From NCBI GenBank assembly GCA_011052165.1, contig DRJN01000271.1:1-8620 (forward strand): a stretch of 8,620 nt of DNA, given 5' to 3'. The translations under genes were made by a program, and so were the position numbers. The notes below the pieces were generated by a model that saw nothing but the letters and a program-made list of their open reading frames with translations, ran no database searches and was not told where the DNA came from. This document shows, piece after piece, positions 1 to 4,674 of this stretch. The stretch's first letter is position 1; every line of letters begins with the position of its first letter. This stretch comes from Gammaproteobacteria bacterium (GTDB lineage: Bacteria; Pseudomonadota; Gammaproteobacteria; UBA6429; Thiohalophilaceae).

Positions 1-1533
1 AAATACGAGGTCCATCATGGCGTGGATATTACCGATCCCGCTATTGTTTCAGCGGCTCTGCTATCACACCGATATATTGCTGATCGGCAATTGCCGGACA
101 AGGCGATTGATCTGATTGACGAAGCCGCGTCGCGCATTCGTATGGAAATTGATTCCAAACCGGAATCCATGGACAAACTTGATCGCAAATTGATCCAGTT
201 AAAGATTGAACGTGAGGCGCTGAAGAAGGAAAGCGACAAAGCTTCAAAAGAGCGCCTGAAGAAACTGGAAGAAGAAATCAGTACGCTGGAACGCGAGTAT
301 AGCGAGTTGGAAGAGATCTGGAATACCGAGAAAGCTGCCGTACAGGGCACCCAGCACATTAAGGAAGAACTGGAACGGGCGCGCCTGGAACTGGAAACCG
401 CACGCCGCGCCGGGGATCTGGCGCGCATGTCAGAACTCCAGTATGGCCGCATTCCGGATCTGGAAAAACAGCTGGACATGGCCGCCCAGGCGGAAATGCA
501 GGAAACCACCTTGTTGCGCAGCGCGGTGGGTGAAGAAGAAATTGCGGAAGTCGTGTCCAAGTGGACCGGCATTCCGGTATCGAAAATGCTCGAAGGCGAA
601 CGCGACAAGCTGCTGCGCATGGAAGAGGCCTTGCATACCCGCGTGGTGGGTCAGAATGAAGCGGTCAAGGCCGTGTCCAACGCCATTCGCCGTTCGCGTG
701 CGGGGCTGTCTGATCCCAGCCGGCCCAATGGCTCGTTTCTGTTCCTCGGTCCGACGGGGGTGGGCAAGACCGAGCTGACCAAGGCGCTGGCTGAATTCCT
801 GTTCGATACAGAAGACGCCATGGTGCGCATCGATATGTCCGAGTTCATGGAAAAACACTCGGTGGCGCGTCTGGTTGGCGCGCCTCCCGGGTATGTCGGT
901 TACGAAGAAGGGGGTTATTTAACCGAGGCGGTGCGACGCAAACCTTATTCCGTAATCCTGCTGGATGAAGTGGAAAAAGCGCATCCCGATGTATTTAACA
1001 TTCTCCTACAGGTGCTGGATGACGGCCGCCTGACCGATGGTCAGGGACGCACGGTGGATTTTCGCAATACGGTGATCGTCATGACCTCCAACCTGGGGTC
1101 ACAGCAGATCCAGGAAATGAGCGGCGAGGAAAACTACGAAGCGATGAAGTTGGCGGTAATGAACATCGTCGGCCAGCACTTCCGGCCCGAGTTTATCAAC
1201 CGTGTTGATGAACTGGTGGTCTTCCATCCGCTGGGCAAGGAGCAGATCCGTTCCATCGCCGTGATCCAGTTCGAGTATTTGCATGAGCGCCTGCGCAGCC
1301 GGCAGATGGATATCGAGATCACCGATGCCGCGCTGGACAGAATCGCCGAAGCCGGGTTTGATCCGGTCTATGGCGCACGGCCGCTGAAACGCGCCATCCA
1401 GCAGGAGATCGAAAACAGCCTGGCCCAGGAAATTCTCTCGGGCAAGTTCCTGTCGGGGGATGTGATCGTGGTGGATGCCGACAGCGAAGGTTTTCGCTTC
1501 AGTAAGTCAGACCGGCGCGCCAGCGCAGCCTGA
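1..1533 (+). CDS. clpB: ATP-dependent disaggregase ClpB, C-terminal ~510 residues (5'-partial)
   Basis: This is the hexameric AAA+ disaggregase that works with DnaK to rescue aggregated proteins in the cytosol. The reading frame is open from base 1 (KYEVHHGV...ITDPAIV), so the start, the N domain and most of the first nucleotide-binding domain lie upstream. In order one sees the end of NBD1 with DRQLPDKAIDLIDEAASRIR, the long charged coiled-coil middle domain (about 130-560), and then a full NBD2. NBD2 has Walker A GPTGVGKT at 748-771, the pore-loop segment GYVGYEEGG near 889, Walker B VILLDE at 952-969, a sensor-1 MTSNLGS, the arginine region FRPEFINR and sensor 2 GARPLKRA. The coiled-coil middle domain and the match to E. 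coli ClpB along its length separate it from ClpA and ClpC. The tail RRASAA ends at TGA 1531-1533. No damage is visible. It probably marks the core-genome edge of the island that follows. Confidence 0.97.
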   Translation, partial: KYEVHHGVDITDPAIVSAALLSHRYIADRQLPDKAIDLIDEAASRIRMEIDSKPESMDKLDRKLIQLKIEREALKKESDKASKERLKKLEEEISTLEREYSELEEIWNTEKAAVQGTQHIKEELERARLELETARRAGDLARMSELQYGRIPDLEKQLDMAAQAEMQETTLLRSAVGEEEIAEVVSKWTGIPVSKMLEGERDKLLRMEEALHTRVVGQNEAVKAVSNAIRRSRAGLSDPSRPNGSFLFLGPTGVGKTELTKALAEFLFDTEDAMVRIDMSEFMEKHSVARLVGAPPGYVGYEEGGYLTEAVRRKPYSVILLDEVEKAHPDVFNILLQVLDDGRLTDGQGRTVDFRNTVIVMTSNLGSQQIQEMSGEENYEAMKLAVMNIVGQHFRPEFINRVDELVVFHPLGKEQIRSIAVIQFEYLHERLRSRQMDIEITDAALDRIAEAGFDPVYGARPLKRAIQQEIENSLAQEILSGKFLSGDVIVVDADSEGFRFSKSDRRASAA

Positions 1534-1692
1534 CTTCAACGCGAAGATCGCAAAGGGTTCTTATGGTTAATATCATAATGTATTTTTGCGTCTGAAAATA
1601 ACGATATATTTAAGCGTGGATGAAAGTGCAAATATCGGGGTTGTTTATGCGGTAGTTGGCCTGCTATATGTAGTCATGTGTGAAAAACACGC
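1534..1692. other. Intergenic spacer after clpB; possible left edge of the cassette array
   Basis: No gene and no convincing rho-independent terminator is visible. The stretch is clearly more AT-rich than clpB. A weak pairing exists between 1597-1617 (AATAACGATATATTT) and 1636-1653 (AAATATCGGGGTTGTTT), with AAC and GTT at the outer edges, which could be a degenerate attC or attI-like remnant; this is weak. A short hairpin GTGTgaaaaACAC (about 1677-1689) lies just upstream of the hicA promoter. Confidence 0.35.
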
Positions 1693-1720
1693 TTGACAGC
1701 AGTATCAATAGTGCTACTAT
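1693..1720 (+). promoter_or_regulatory. hicAB promoter with imperfect operator
   Basis: There is a perfect -35 box TTGACA at 1693-1698, a 16-bp spacer and a -10 box TACTAT at 1715-1720. The hicA ATG begins at 1727, only 6 nt after the -10, so transcription should start at or next to the A of the ATG. An imperfect palindrome (AGTA...TACT, 1701-1718, 7 of 9 pairs) fills the spacer and overlaps the -10; it could be the HicB operator, but this is only inferred. Confidence 0.7.
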
Positions 1721-1726
1721 GTAAAT

Positions 1727-1978
1727 ATGACTGGTATATCTACAATTTTAAAAGAAATGAAGTTAAATCCCAAAGGAATCCGCTTTAACGAGCTTCAAAA
1801 GGTTTGTGAGCATTACTTTGGGAAGCCACGCCAGAGCGGGAGCAGTCACTGCATTTACAAAACCCCTTGGCCTGGCGATCCACGTGTAAACATTCAAAAT
1901 AAAAAGGAAAAAGCTAAGTCATATCAGGTAAAGCAAGTACTACTTGCTGTAGAAAAAATCGAGGTGCAACATGGTTAA
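1727..1978 (+). CDS. hicA: HicA-family mRNA-interferase toxin
   Basis: This is an 83-residue HicA/YcfA-type toxin. Family members cleave mRNA through a double-stranded-RNA-binding-like fold with a catalytic histidine in a GS(S/H)H motif. Here the motif is RQSGSSHCIYKT with His41, followed by PWPGDPRVNIQ and a lysine-rich strand leading into a C-terminal helix (YQVKQVLLAVEKIE), as expected for this subfamily. I keep the first ATG because ISTILKEM looks like the usual start of the family. A second Met at 1757 has only a poor AAAAG ribosome site. The gene has no Shine-Dalgarno and the promoter -10 ends 6 nt before the ATG, so translation is probably leaderless. It overlaps hicB by 8 bp, the typical toxin-first hicAB order. 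All recognisable parts of the toxin are intact. Confidence 0.85.
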   Translation: MTGISTILKEMKLNPKGIRFNELQKVCEHYFGKPRQSGSSHCIYKTPWPGDPRVNIQNKKEKAKSYQVKQVLLAVEKIEVQHG

Positions 1979-2300
1979 TGAAGTCGAAAAATATACTTAC
2001 CGTGTAATGTGGTCTGAAGAAGATGAAGAGTTTGTTGGCCTATGTGCTGAATTTCCTAGTCTTAGTTGGTTGGCGTCAACTTCAGGTAAAGCTTTAAAAG
2101 GGATTCAATCAGTTGTTAAAGATTGTATTACAGACATGTCAAAAAATGACGAAGAACTACCAACGGCAATTTCAGCACGCAATTTTAGCGGTAAATTTAT
2201 GGTGCGTGTACCCCCAGAAGTACACAGGCATCTTGCAGTAGAAGCAGCTGAGTCAGGTGTGAGTTTGAATCGTATTGCAAGTTTAAAGCTTGCACACTAA
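1971..2300 (+). CDS. hicB: HicB-family antitoxin with C-terminal ribbon-helix-helix domain
   Basis: The 109-residue protein has an N-terminal HicB domain, a degenerate RNase-H-like fold (YTYRVMWSEEDEEFVGLCAEFPSLS...), followed by a short linker. A C-terminal Arc/MetJ-like DNA-binding segment (GKFMVRVPPEVHRHLAVEA, then SGVSLNRIASLKLA) starts near residue 73. It should bind and block HicA and repress the shared promoter at 1693-1720. The start is supported by a GAGGTG ribosome site at 1961-1966, 4 nt upstream. The ATG overlaps the end of hicA (coupled translation). The stop TAA lies 3 nt before the attC-like hairpin, the tight packing seen in integron cassettes. Confidence 0.87.
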   Translation: MVNEVEKYTYRVMWSEEDEEFVGLCAEFPSLSWLASTSGKALKGIQSVVKDCITDMSKNDEELPTAISARNFSGKFMVRVPPEVHRHLAVEAAESGVSLNRIASLKLAH

Positions 2301-2302
2301 AC

Positions 2303-2402
2303 ACATAACAATGCAAATCCACTCGGACGGTTAAAAGCGGTGCGGCTTCCGCTACGCTACAGCCACCCCTCTTTTAACCGCCGGTGATTTGCGACGTTAT
2401 GC
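2303..2402 (+). other. attC-like recombination site of the hicAB cassette
   Basis: The outer arms CATAAC (2304-2309) and GTTATG (2396-2401) are reverse complements and provide the AAC and GTT cores. Inside, GCAAATC (2313-2319) pairs with GATTTGC (2386-2392), and CGGACGGTTAAAAG (2324-2337) pairs with CTTTTAACCGCCG (2371-2383) except for one unpaired A. The loop between is about 33 nt. Imperfect two-box palindromes with extrahelical bases are the hallmark of attC sites, folded as single strands and cut by integron integrases. The R' box GTTATGC departs slightly from the consensus GTTRRRY. I see no integrase gene in the window. Confidence 0.75.
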
Positions 2403-2420
2403 CAAAATAGGAGCCACCTC

Positions 2421-2448
2421 TTGCATAGCATGGAATCCGTGCTATTAT
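2421..2448 (+). promoter_or_regulatory. higBA promoter with palindromic operator
   Basis: The -35 is TTGCAT (2421-2426), the spacer 16 bp and the -10 TATTAT (2443-2448). A 21-bp near-perfect palindrome (2425-2445, arms ATAGCA and TGCTAT, 9 of 10 pairs) fills the spacer and overlaps both boxes, which is the expected place for a HigA operator. The higB ATG is at 2456, 7 nt after the -10, so this message too should be leaderless or nearly so. Confidence 0.72.
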
Positions 2449-2455
2449 GTGAAGC

Positions 2456-2869
2456 ATGATTGTTTCATTCAAAAACAAAGCAATTGAAGACATATTTAAT
2501 CTCTTTGGGTTTAATTCCCCGTGGCTCGCCACGAAAAACAGTAGGATGGGTAGAGCGAAGCGAAACCCATCAGTACGTTACAGATTAATACCCCGCCCGC
2601 TTGCAGCGGGGTAGTTTATTGGCAAGAGTTCAAAAAGTGCCAGGAAGCTTTGTCCGCAGTCACTTTGGAAGATAGCAAGGAGAAAACTTGATCAACTTGA
2701 TTCTGTTCTAAATATAGAGGAACTGAAAGTACCACCGGGCAATCGTCTTGAAAGCTTGTCGGGTAATAGAAAAGGAGAATTTAGTATCAGGATCAATGAT
2801 CAGTACAGGATTTGTTTTAAGTGGAGTGAATCAGGCCCGTTTGAAGTTGAAATTACTGATTATCACTAA
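2456..2869 (+). pseudogene. higB: HigB-type toxin (RelE/ParE superfamily) split by a 120-bp repeat insertion
   Basis: Read in one frame, 2456-2500 encodes MIVSFKNKAIEDIFN and 2621-2866 encodes the rest of a HigB mRNA interferase: GKSSKSARKL..., then the family signature PPGNRLESLSGNRKGEFSIR followed by INDQYRICFKW...VEITDYH, stop TAA 2867-2869. Joined, this gives about 97 residues, close to the usual 92-95. Between them sits exactly 120 bp (40 codons) of the short repeat found twice more in the window. The insertion does not shift the frame but brings TAG at 2612-2614, so translation from 2456 stops after 52 residues, 37 of them from the repeat. The downstream part has no in-frame start with a ribosome site. 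The toxin should be inactive, because the catalytic core and its basic residues lie after the stop. Rescue would need stop readthrough or precise excision. The gene precedes higA in the usual toxin-first order. Confidence 0.88.
2495..2620 (+). mobile_element. Short palindromic repeat (MITE-like), copy 1, inside higB
   Basis: The copy starts TTTAATCTCTTTGGG. It holds a hairpin CGTGGC-tc-GCCACG (2520-2533), a central inverted repeat GATGGGT (2545-2551)/ACCCATC (2565-2571) around AGAGCGAAGCGAA, and ATTAAT at 2584-2589. A further hairpin of the CCCCGC...GCGGGG type (2591-2611) and TTTATT (2615-2620) follow, which the other two copies lack. The flanks TTTAAT and TTTATT may be an imperfect target duplication. 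It encodes no transposase, so any movement would depend on an enzyme elsewhere. It lacks about 15 bp (around CGAAGTCCAGTAGGG) present in copies 2 and 3. Confidence 0.82.
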
Positions 2870-2880
2870 GAGGCATAAAT

Positions 2881-3195
2881 ATGCGTATCCCAACACACAG
2901 AGAACCCACTCACCCTGGCGAAATGCTCAGAGAAGAATTTCTAATTCCAATGGAAATTAGTCAGCGTGATTTGGCTGATGCAATTCATGTCCCTTATCAG
3001 CGAGTAAATGAACTTATAAATAAAAAAAGAGGTATTACGCCAAGTACAGCCTTACGTTTAGCCAAGTTTTTTGGTGTGTCTGCTGATTATTGGTTAAATT
3101 TGCAAATTCGGTGTGACTTATATAAAGCAAAAGAAGCTGAAAAAAATGATATTGATTCTATAAAAGATTTTCATAAATTCAGAAAAATGGCATAA
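2881..3195 (+). CDS. higA: HigA-family antitoxin (XRE/VapI helix-turn-helix)
   Basis: This 104-residue protein carries the HigA signature: PTHPGEMLREEFLIPMEIS at the N-terminus, then a Cro/C1-type helix-turn-helix (SQRDLADAIHVPYQRVNELINKKRGI, roughly residues 28-53) and the conserved SADYWLNLQ segment. It should bind HigB and repress the higBA promoter at 2421-2448. The ATG has a ribosome site AAGAGG (2868-2873) 7 nt upstream, beginning at the last base of the higB stop region. The gene is intact while its toxin is broken, so it may survive as an orphan antitoxin or free repressor that could still neutralise a related HigB elsewhere. Its stop TAA lies inside the attC-like site that follows. 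Confidence 0.9.
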   Translation: MRIPTHREPTHPGEMLREEFLIPMEISQRDLADAIHVPYQRVNELINKKRGITPSTALRLAKFFGVSADYWLNLQIRCDLYKAKEAEKNDIDSIKDFHKFRKMA

Positions 3196-3252
3196 CGAAT
3201 AAGGTTAGATTGTGTGAGCGAAGCGAACCACTATCTGAACCGTTTGTTGGAC
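3190..3252 (+). other. attC-like recombination site of the higBA cassette
   Basis: CATAAC (3191-3196) is followed six bases later by GGTTAGATTGTGTG (3203-3216). This pairs with CCACTATCTGAACC (3228-3241) with one bulged C and a mismatch, and four bases later comes GTTGGAC (3246-3252), a full match to GTTRRRY. At about 63 bp it is a short attC. The higA stop codon overlaps the left box. The loop AGCGAAGCGAA is identical to the core of the dispersed repeat, which is odd. Confidence 0.6.
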
Positions 3253-3364
3253 AAGCCCGGTGATATTATTATTGGTTTGGAATGACGTTACTGAATTTTT
3301 GCTATCGCAAAAAATCGCGCCAGCTTTGAAAGCCCCTGATGAGGGCGCATAAAAGCATGGAAAC
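3253..3364 (+). other. Leader segment of the third TA cassette, no gene
   Basis: Between the attC-like site and the phd promoter there is no coding frame I can support. It holds a perfect hairpin TTTTTGC-tatc-GCAAAAA (3296-3313) and a weak GCGCC...GGCGC pairing further on. Neither is a convincing terminator. Confidence 0.4.
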
Positions 3365-3399
3365 TTGCAAAGTTCAAAGTGATAGTATAGTATCACTTT
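3365..3399 (+). promoter_or_regulatory. phd-parE promoter overlapped by a perfect palindromic operator
   Basis: The -35 is TTGCAA (3365-3370) and the -10 TAGTAT (3388-3393), spaced by 17 bp. A perfect inverted repeat AAAGTGATA (3376-3384)/TATCACTTT (3391-3399) with a 6-bp centre covers the -10 and ends at the base before the ATG at 3400. A Phd/YefM dimer bound here would block the promoter. The -10 ends 6 nt before the ATG, again predicting a leaderless message. Confidence 0.75.
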
Positions 3400-3657
3400 A
3401 TGAAAGTAGAACTCGTAACCACACTAAAACGGCAGGCTACTAAGATCCTTGCAGATTTACATGAATCTAAAGAGCCTGTATTAATCACCGAGCATGGTCA
3501 GCCATCAGCTTATCTAATAGATGTAGAAGATTTTGAATTTATGCAAAATCGAATACAAATTCTTGAGGGTATAGCGCGAGGAGAAGTTGCTATTCTTGAA
3601 CATCGAACCTATACACAAACAGAAGCAAAAAAGGCAATGAATAAGTGGCTCAAATAA
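3400..3657 (+). CDS. Phd/YefM-family antitoxin
   Basis: The 85-residue protein matches the Phd/YefM family. The N-terminal DNA-binding part is KVELVTTLKRQATKILADLHESKEPVLITEHGQPSAYLIDVEDFE; the pattern EPVLIT.HG.P.AYL is diagnostic. A charged C-terminal tail (ILEHRTYTQTEAKKAMNKWLK) is the toxin-binding part. It should neutralise the ParE-like toxin encoded next and autoregulate through the palindrome at 3376-3399. There is no Shine-Dalgarno; the ATG sits 6 nt after the -10. The antitoxin-first order and the 13-bp overlap with the toxin gene are normal for phd-parE pairs. Confidence 0.9.
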   Translation: MKVELVTTLKRQATKILADLHESKEPVLITEHGQPSAYLIDVEDFEFMQNRIQILEGIARGEVAILEHRTYTQTEAKKAMNKWLK

Positions 3658-3962
3658 TTTGGACGGAGCCTGCTCTATCTGATCTAAATGAAATTGCCGA
3701 ATATGTTGCGCTTGATAATATTGCTGCTGCCCAGGACTTAGTTGAAGAAGTCTTTGCTAAAGTAGAAAGACTTGAGCAGTTCCCAAAATCGGGTCGTGTT
3801 CCTCCAGAATTAAAGGGGAGTCGCTACCGAGAAGTCATTGTCGGACCATGCCGAATTTTCTATCGTATAAATAAGGATAAAGTTTATATACTTTATGTCA
3901 TGCGAGGGGAAAGGCAGCTTCGAAAATATTTAATTGAAGAGCGGGCTAAAAACAGCGGCTAA
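3645..3962 (+). CDS. parE: ParE/RelE-superfamily toxin
   Basis: This 105-residue protein has the ParE layout: IIWTEPALSDLNEIAEYVALDN (strand then helix), a second helix with VERLEQFPKSGRVPPEL, then the core strands SRYREVIVGPCRIFYRIN and KVYILYVMRGERQLRK. ParE proteins poison DNA gyrase, while RelE relatives cleave mRNA. The paired Phd-type antitoxin and the FPKSGR...YREVIVGPCRIFYR pattern favour ParE, but the target cannot be decided here. The start is GTG at 3645, inside the end of the antitoxin gene, with only a weak AAAGG-like ribosome site, so coupled translation is likely. The gene looks intact. Its stop TAA overlaps the left box of the next attC-like structure. Confidence 0.87.
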   Translation: MAQIIWTEPALSDLNEIAEYVALDNIAAAQDLVEEVFAKVERLEQFPKSGRVPPELKGSRYREVIVGPCRIFYRINKDKVYILYVMRGERQLRKYLIEERAKNSG

Positions 3963-4077
3963 CGAACGCATCCAGAGGGGCTTTAGGCGTTTAACTCGTT
4001 TCAACATGGCGTTGTTCAACCGGCCGGACCTGCCGACCGGTAAACAACATGGTGGCCTCTCTATCCTGGATTGACCA
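3957..4077 (+). other. Long attC-like imperfect palindrome at the end of the array
   Basis: GGCTAAC (3957-3963) begins a nested imperfect hairpin. CATCCAG (about 3969-3975) pairs with CTGGATTG, AGGGGC with GCCTCT, CATGGCGTTGTT with AACAACATG, and CAACCGG with CCGGTAA around a GC-rich centre. The ~120-bp length is like the long attC repeats of vibrio integrons. The right box reads ATTGACC rather than GTTRRRY, so the site may be degenerate or inactive; it could also be an ordinary structured intergenic end. No U-tract follows, so a terminator reading is weak. Confidence 0.45.
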
Positions 4078-4079
4078 TT

Positions 4080-4589
4080 CTAGCGGCGAAAGTGCTGCGT
4101 CCGTGTTTGCCTGCGTTGTACAAAACGAGCCTGACGGGCATTATGCCGGCGGCCAAAACGCTGGCCGGTTCGATCCATACGACGGTCGATACGGTTACCT
4201 TTTCGATCAAGCCTATGGTTAATACGATCACCTTTTCGGTCCAGACGGTGGTTAATGCGATCGCCTTTTCGATCCAGCCTGTTTTCGATCCGGTTGCCGT
4301 TACGATCCAGACGGCGGGCCAGGGAATCATTCCCATGCCTGGATGCGCGCTCGGCCTGTCGATCCATGCGCGTATTGATCCGCTCGCCCTTGCGATCCAG
4401 CCGTGTGTCGATCCGATCACCTTTTCGGTCGAGATGCCTCTCTATTCGATCGCCCCTGTTGTCCAGTCGTTGGTTGATGCGATCGCCAATACGATCCAGT
4501 CGATTACTGGCAGCGTTCCCTTGTGCGGCAAACGTAGTCGTGGCCGTTATTAAGCCAAGCAGGCTGGTAAATATAATTGCGTATTTCAT
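4080..4589 (-). CDS. Exported arginine-rich protein of 11-residue tandem repeats, function unknown
   Basis: A signal peptide (MKYAIIFTSLLGLITATTTFA, cleavage near residue 21) leads a ~148-residue mature region built from about a dozen copies of an 11-residue unit close to RLDRKGDRINH. A seven-residue break (HGNDSLA) falls after the fifth unit, and the last two units drift into an arginine-rich tail RRQTRTQHFRR. Hydrophobics at positions 2 and 9 of each 11 suggest a hendecad amphipathic helix or coiled coil with alternating Arg/Asp. The protein is probably periplasmic and strongly basic overall. The start is well supported by AAGGAG 7 nt upstream. I do not recognise a named family; envelope binding or stress protection would be guesses. 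Encoded DNA repeats of 33 bp make long mirror frames on the other strand, which I ignore. It lies 85 bp after the beta-barrel gene on the same strand and may be cotranscribed with it. Confidence 0.85.
   Translation of the reverse strand: MKYAIIFTSLLGLITATTTFAAQGNAASNRLDRIGDRINQRLDNRGDRIERHLDRKGDRIDTRLDRKGERINTRMDRQAERASRHGNDSLARRLDRNGNRIENRLDRKGDRINHRLDRKGDRINHRLDRKGNRIDRRMDRTGQRFGRRHNARQARFVQRRQTRTQHFRR
4165..4510 (-). repeat. Degenerate 33-bp tandem repeats within the 11-residue-repeat gene
   Basis: The 33-bp period corresponds exactly to the 11-residue protein unit. Because LDR and DRI are mostly written with GAT-C codon junctions, the segment has 15 GATC sites between 4172 and 4496. The repeats are diverged at the DNA level but kept at the protein level, which points to old expansion under protein selection. 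Confidence 0.85.
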
Positions 4590-4613
4590 AGTGTCTCCTT
4601 CATGGTTGTGACT

Positions 4614-4641
4614 GTTGCGTTGTCCTTAGTAATAACGCAAC
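4614..4641. promoter_or_regulatory. Perfect 8-bp inverted repeat upstream of the repeat-protein gene
   Basis: GTTGCGTT (4614-4621) and AACGCAAC (4634-4641) are exact reverse complements around a 12-nt centre. The element sits in the 85-bp gap between the beta-barrel gene and the 11-residue-repeat gene, about 25 bp upstream of the latter's start. There is no U-tract on either side, so an operator or mRNA hairpin is more likely than a terminator. Confidence 0.5.
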
Positions 4642-4674
4642 TACATTCTGTTGGTTGACACGAAGCAGGTTTCT

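Noticed and set aside
15..620. A 201-codon serine/arginine-rich minus-strand frame opposite clpB
   Set aside because: Antisense shadow of the ClpB coiled-coil region; low-complexity composition typical of such shadows.
2499..2620. Possible CRISPR-like repeats, from the recurrence of one sequence three times
   Set aside because: The copies are about 3 kb apart, internally palindromic and not separated by regular spacers.
2748..2960. A 70-codon plus-strand frame between higB and higA
   Set aside because: It overlaps in another frame with the well-supported HigB C-terminus and HigA start.
3253..3364. Possible small RNA or terminator from the TTTTTGC/GCAAAAA hairpin
   Set aside because: The stem is AT-rich and short, with no promoter or clear U-tract context.
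4071..4611. Long open frames on the plus strand and another minus frame across the 11-residue-repeat gene
   Set aside because: They mirror the 33-bp repeats, lack ribosome sites and signal sequences, and the 4080-4589 minus frame has a strong start and a coherent signal peptide.
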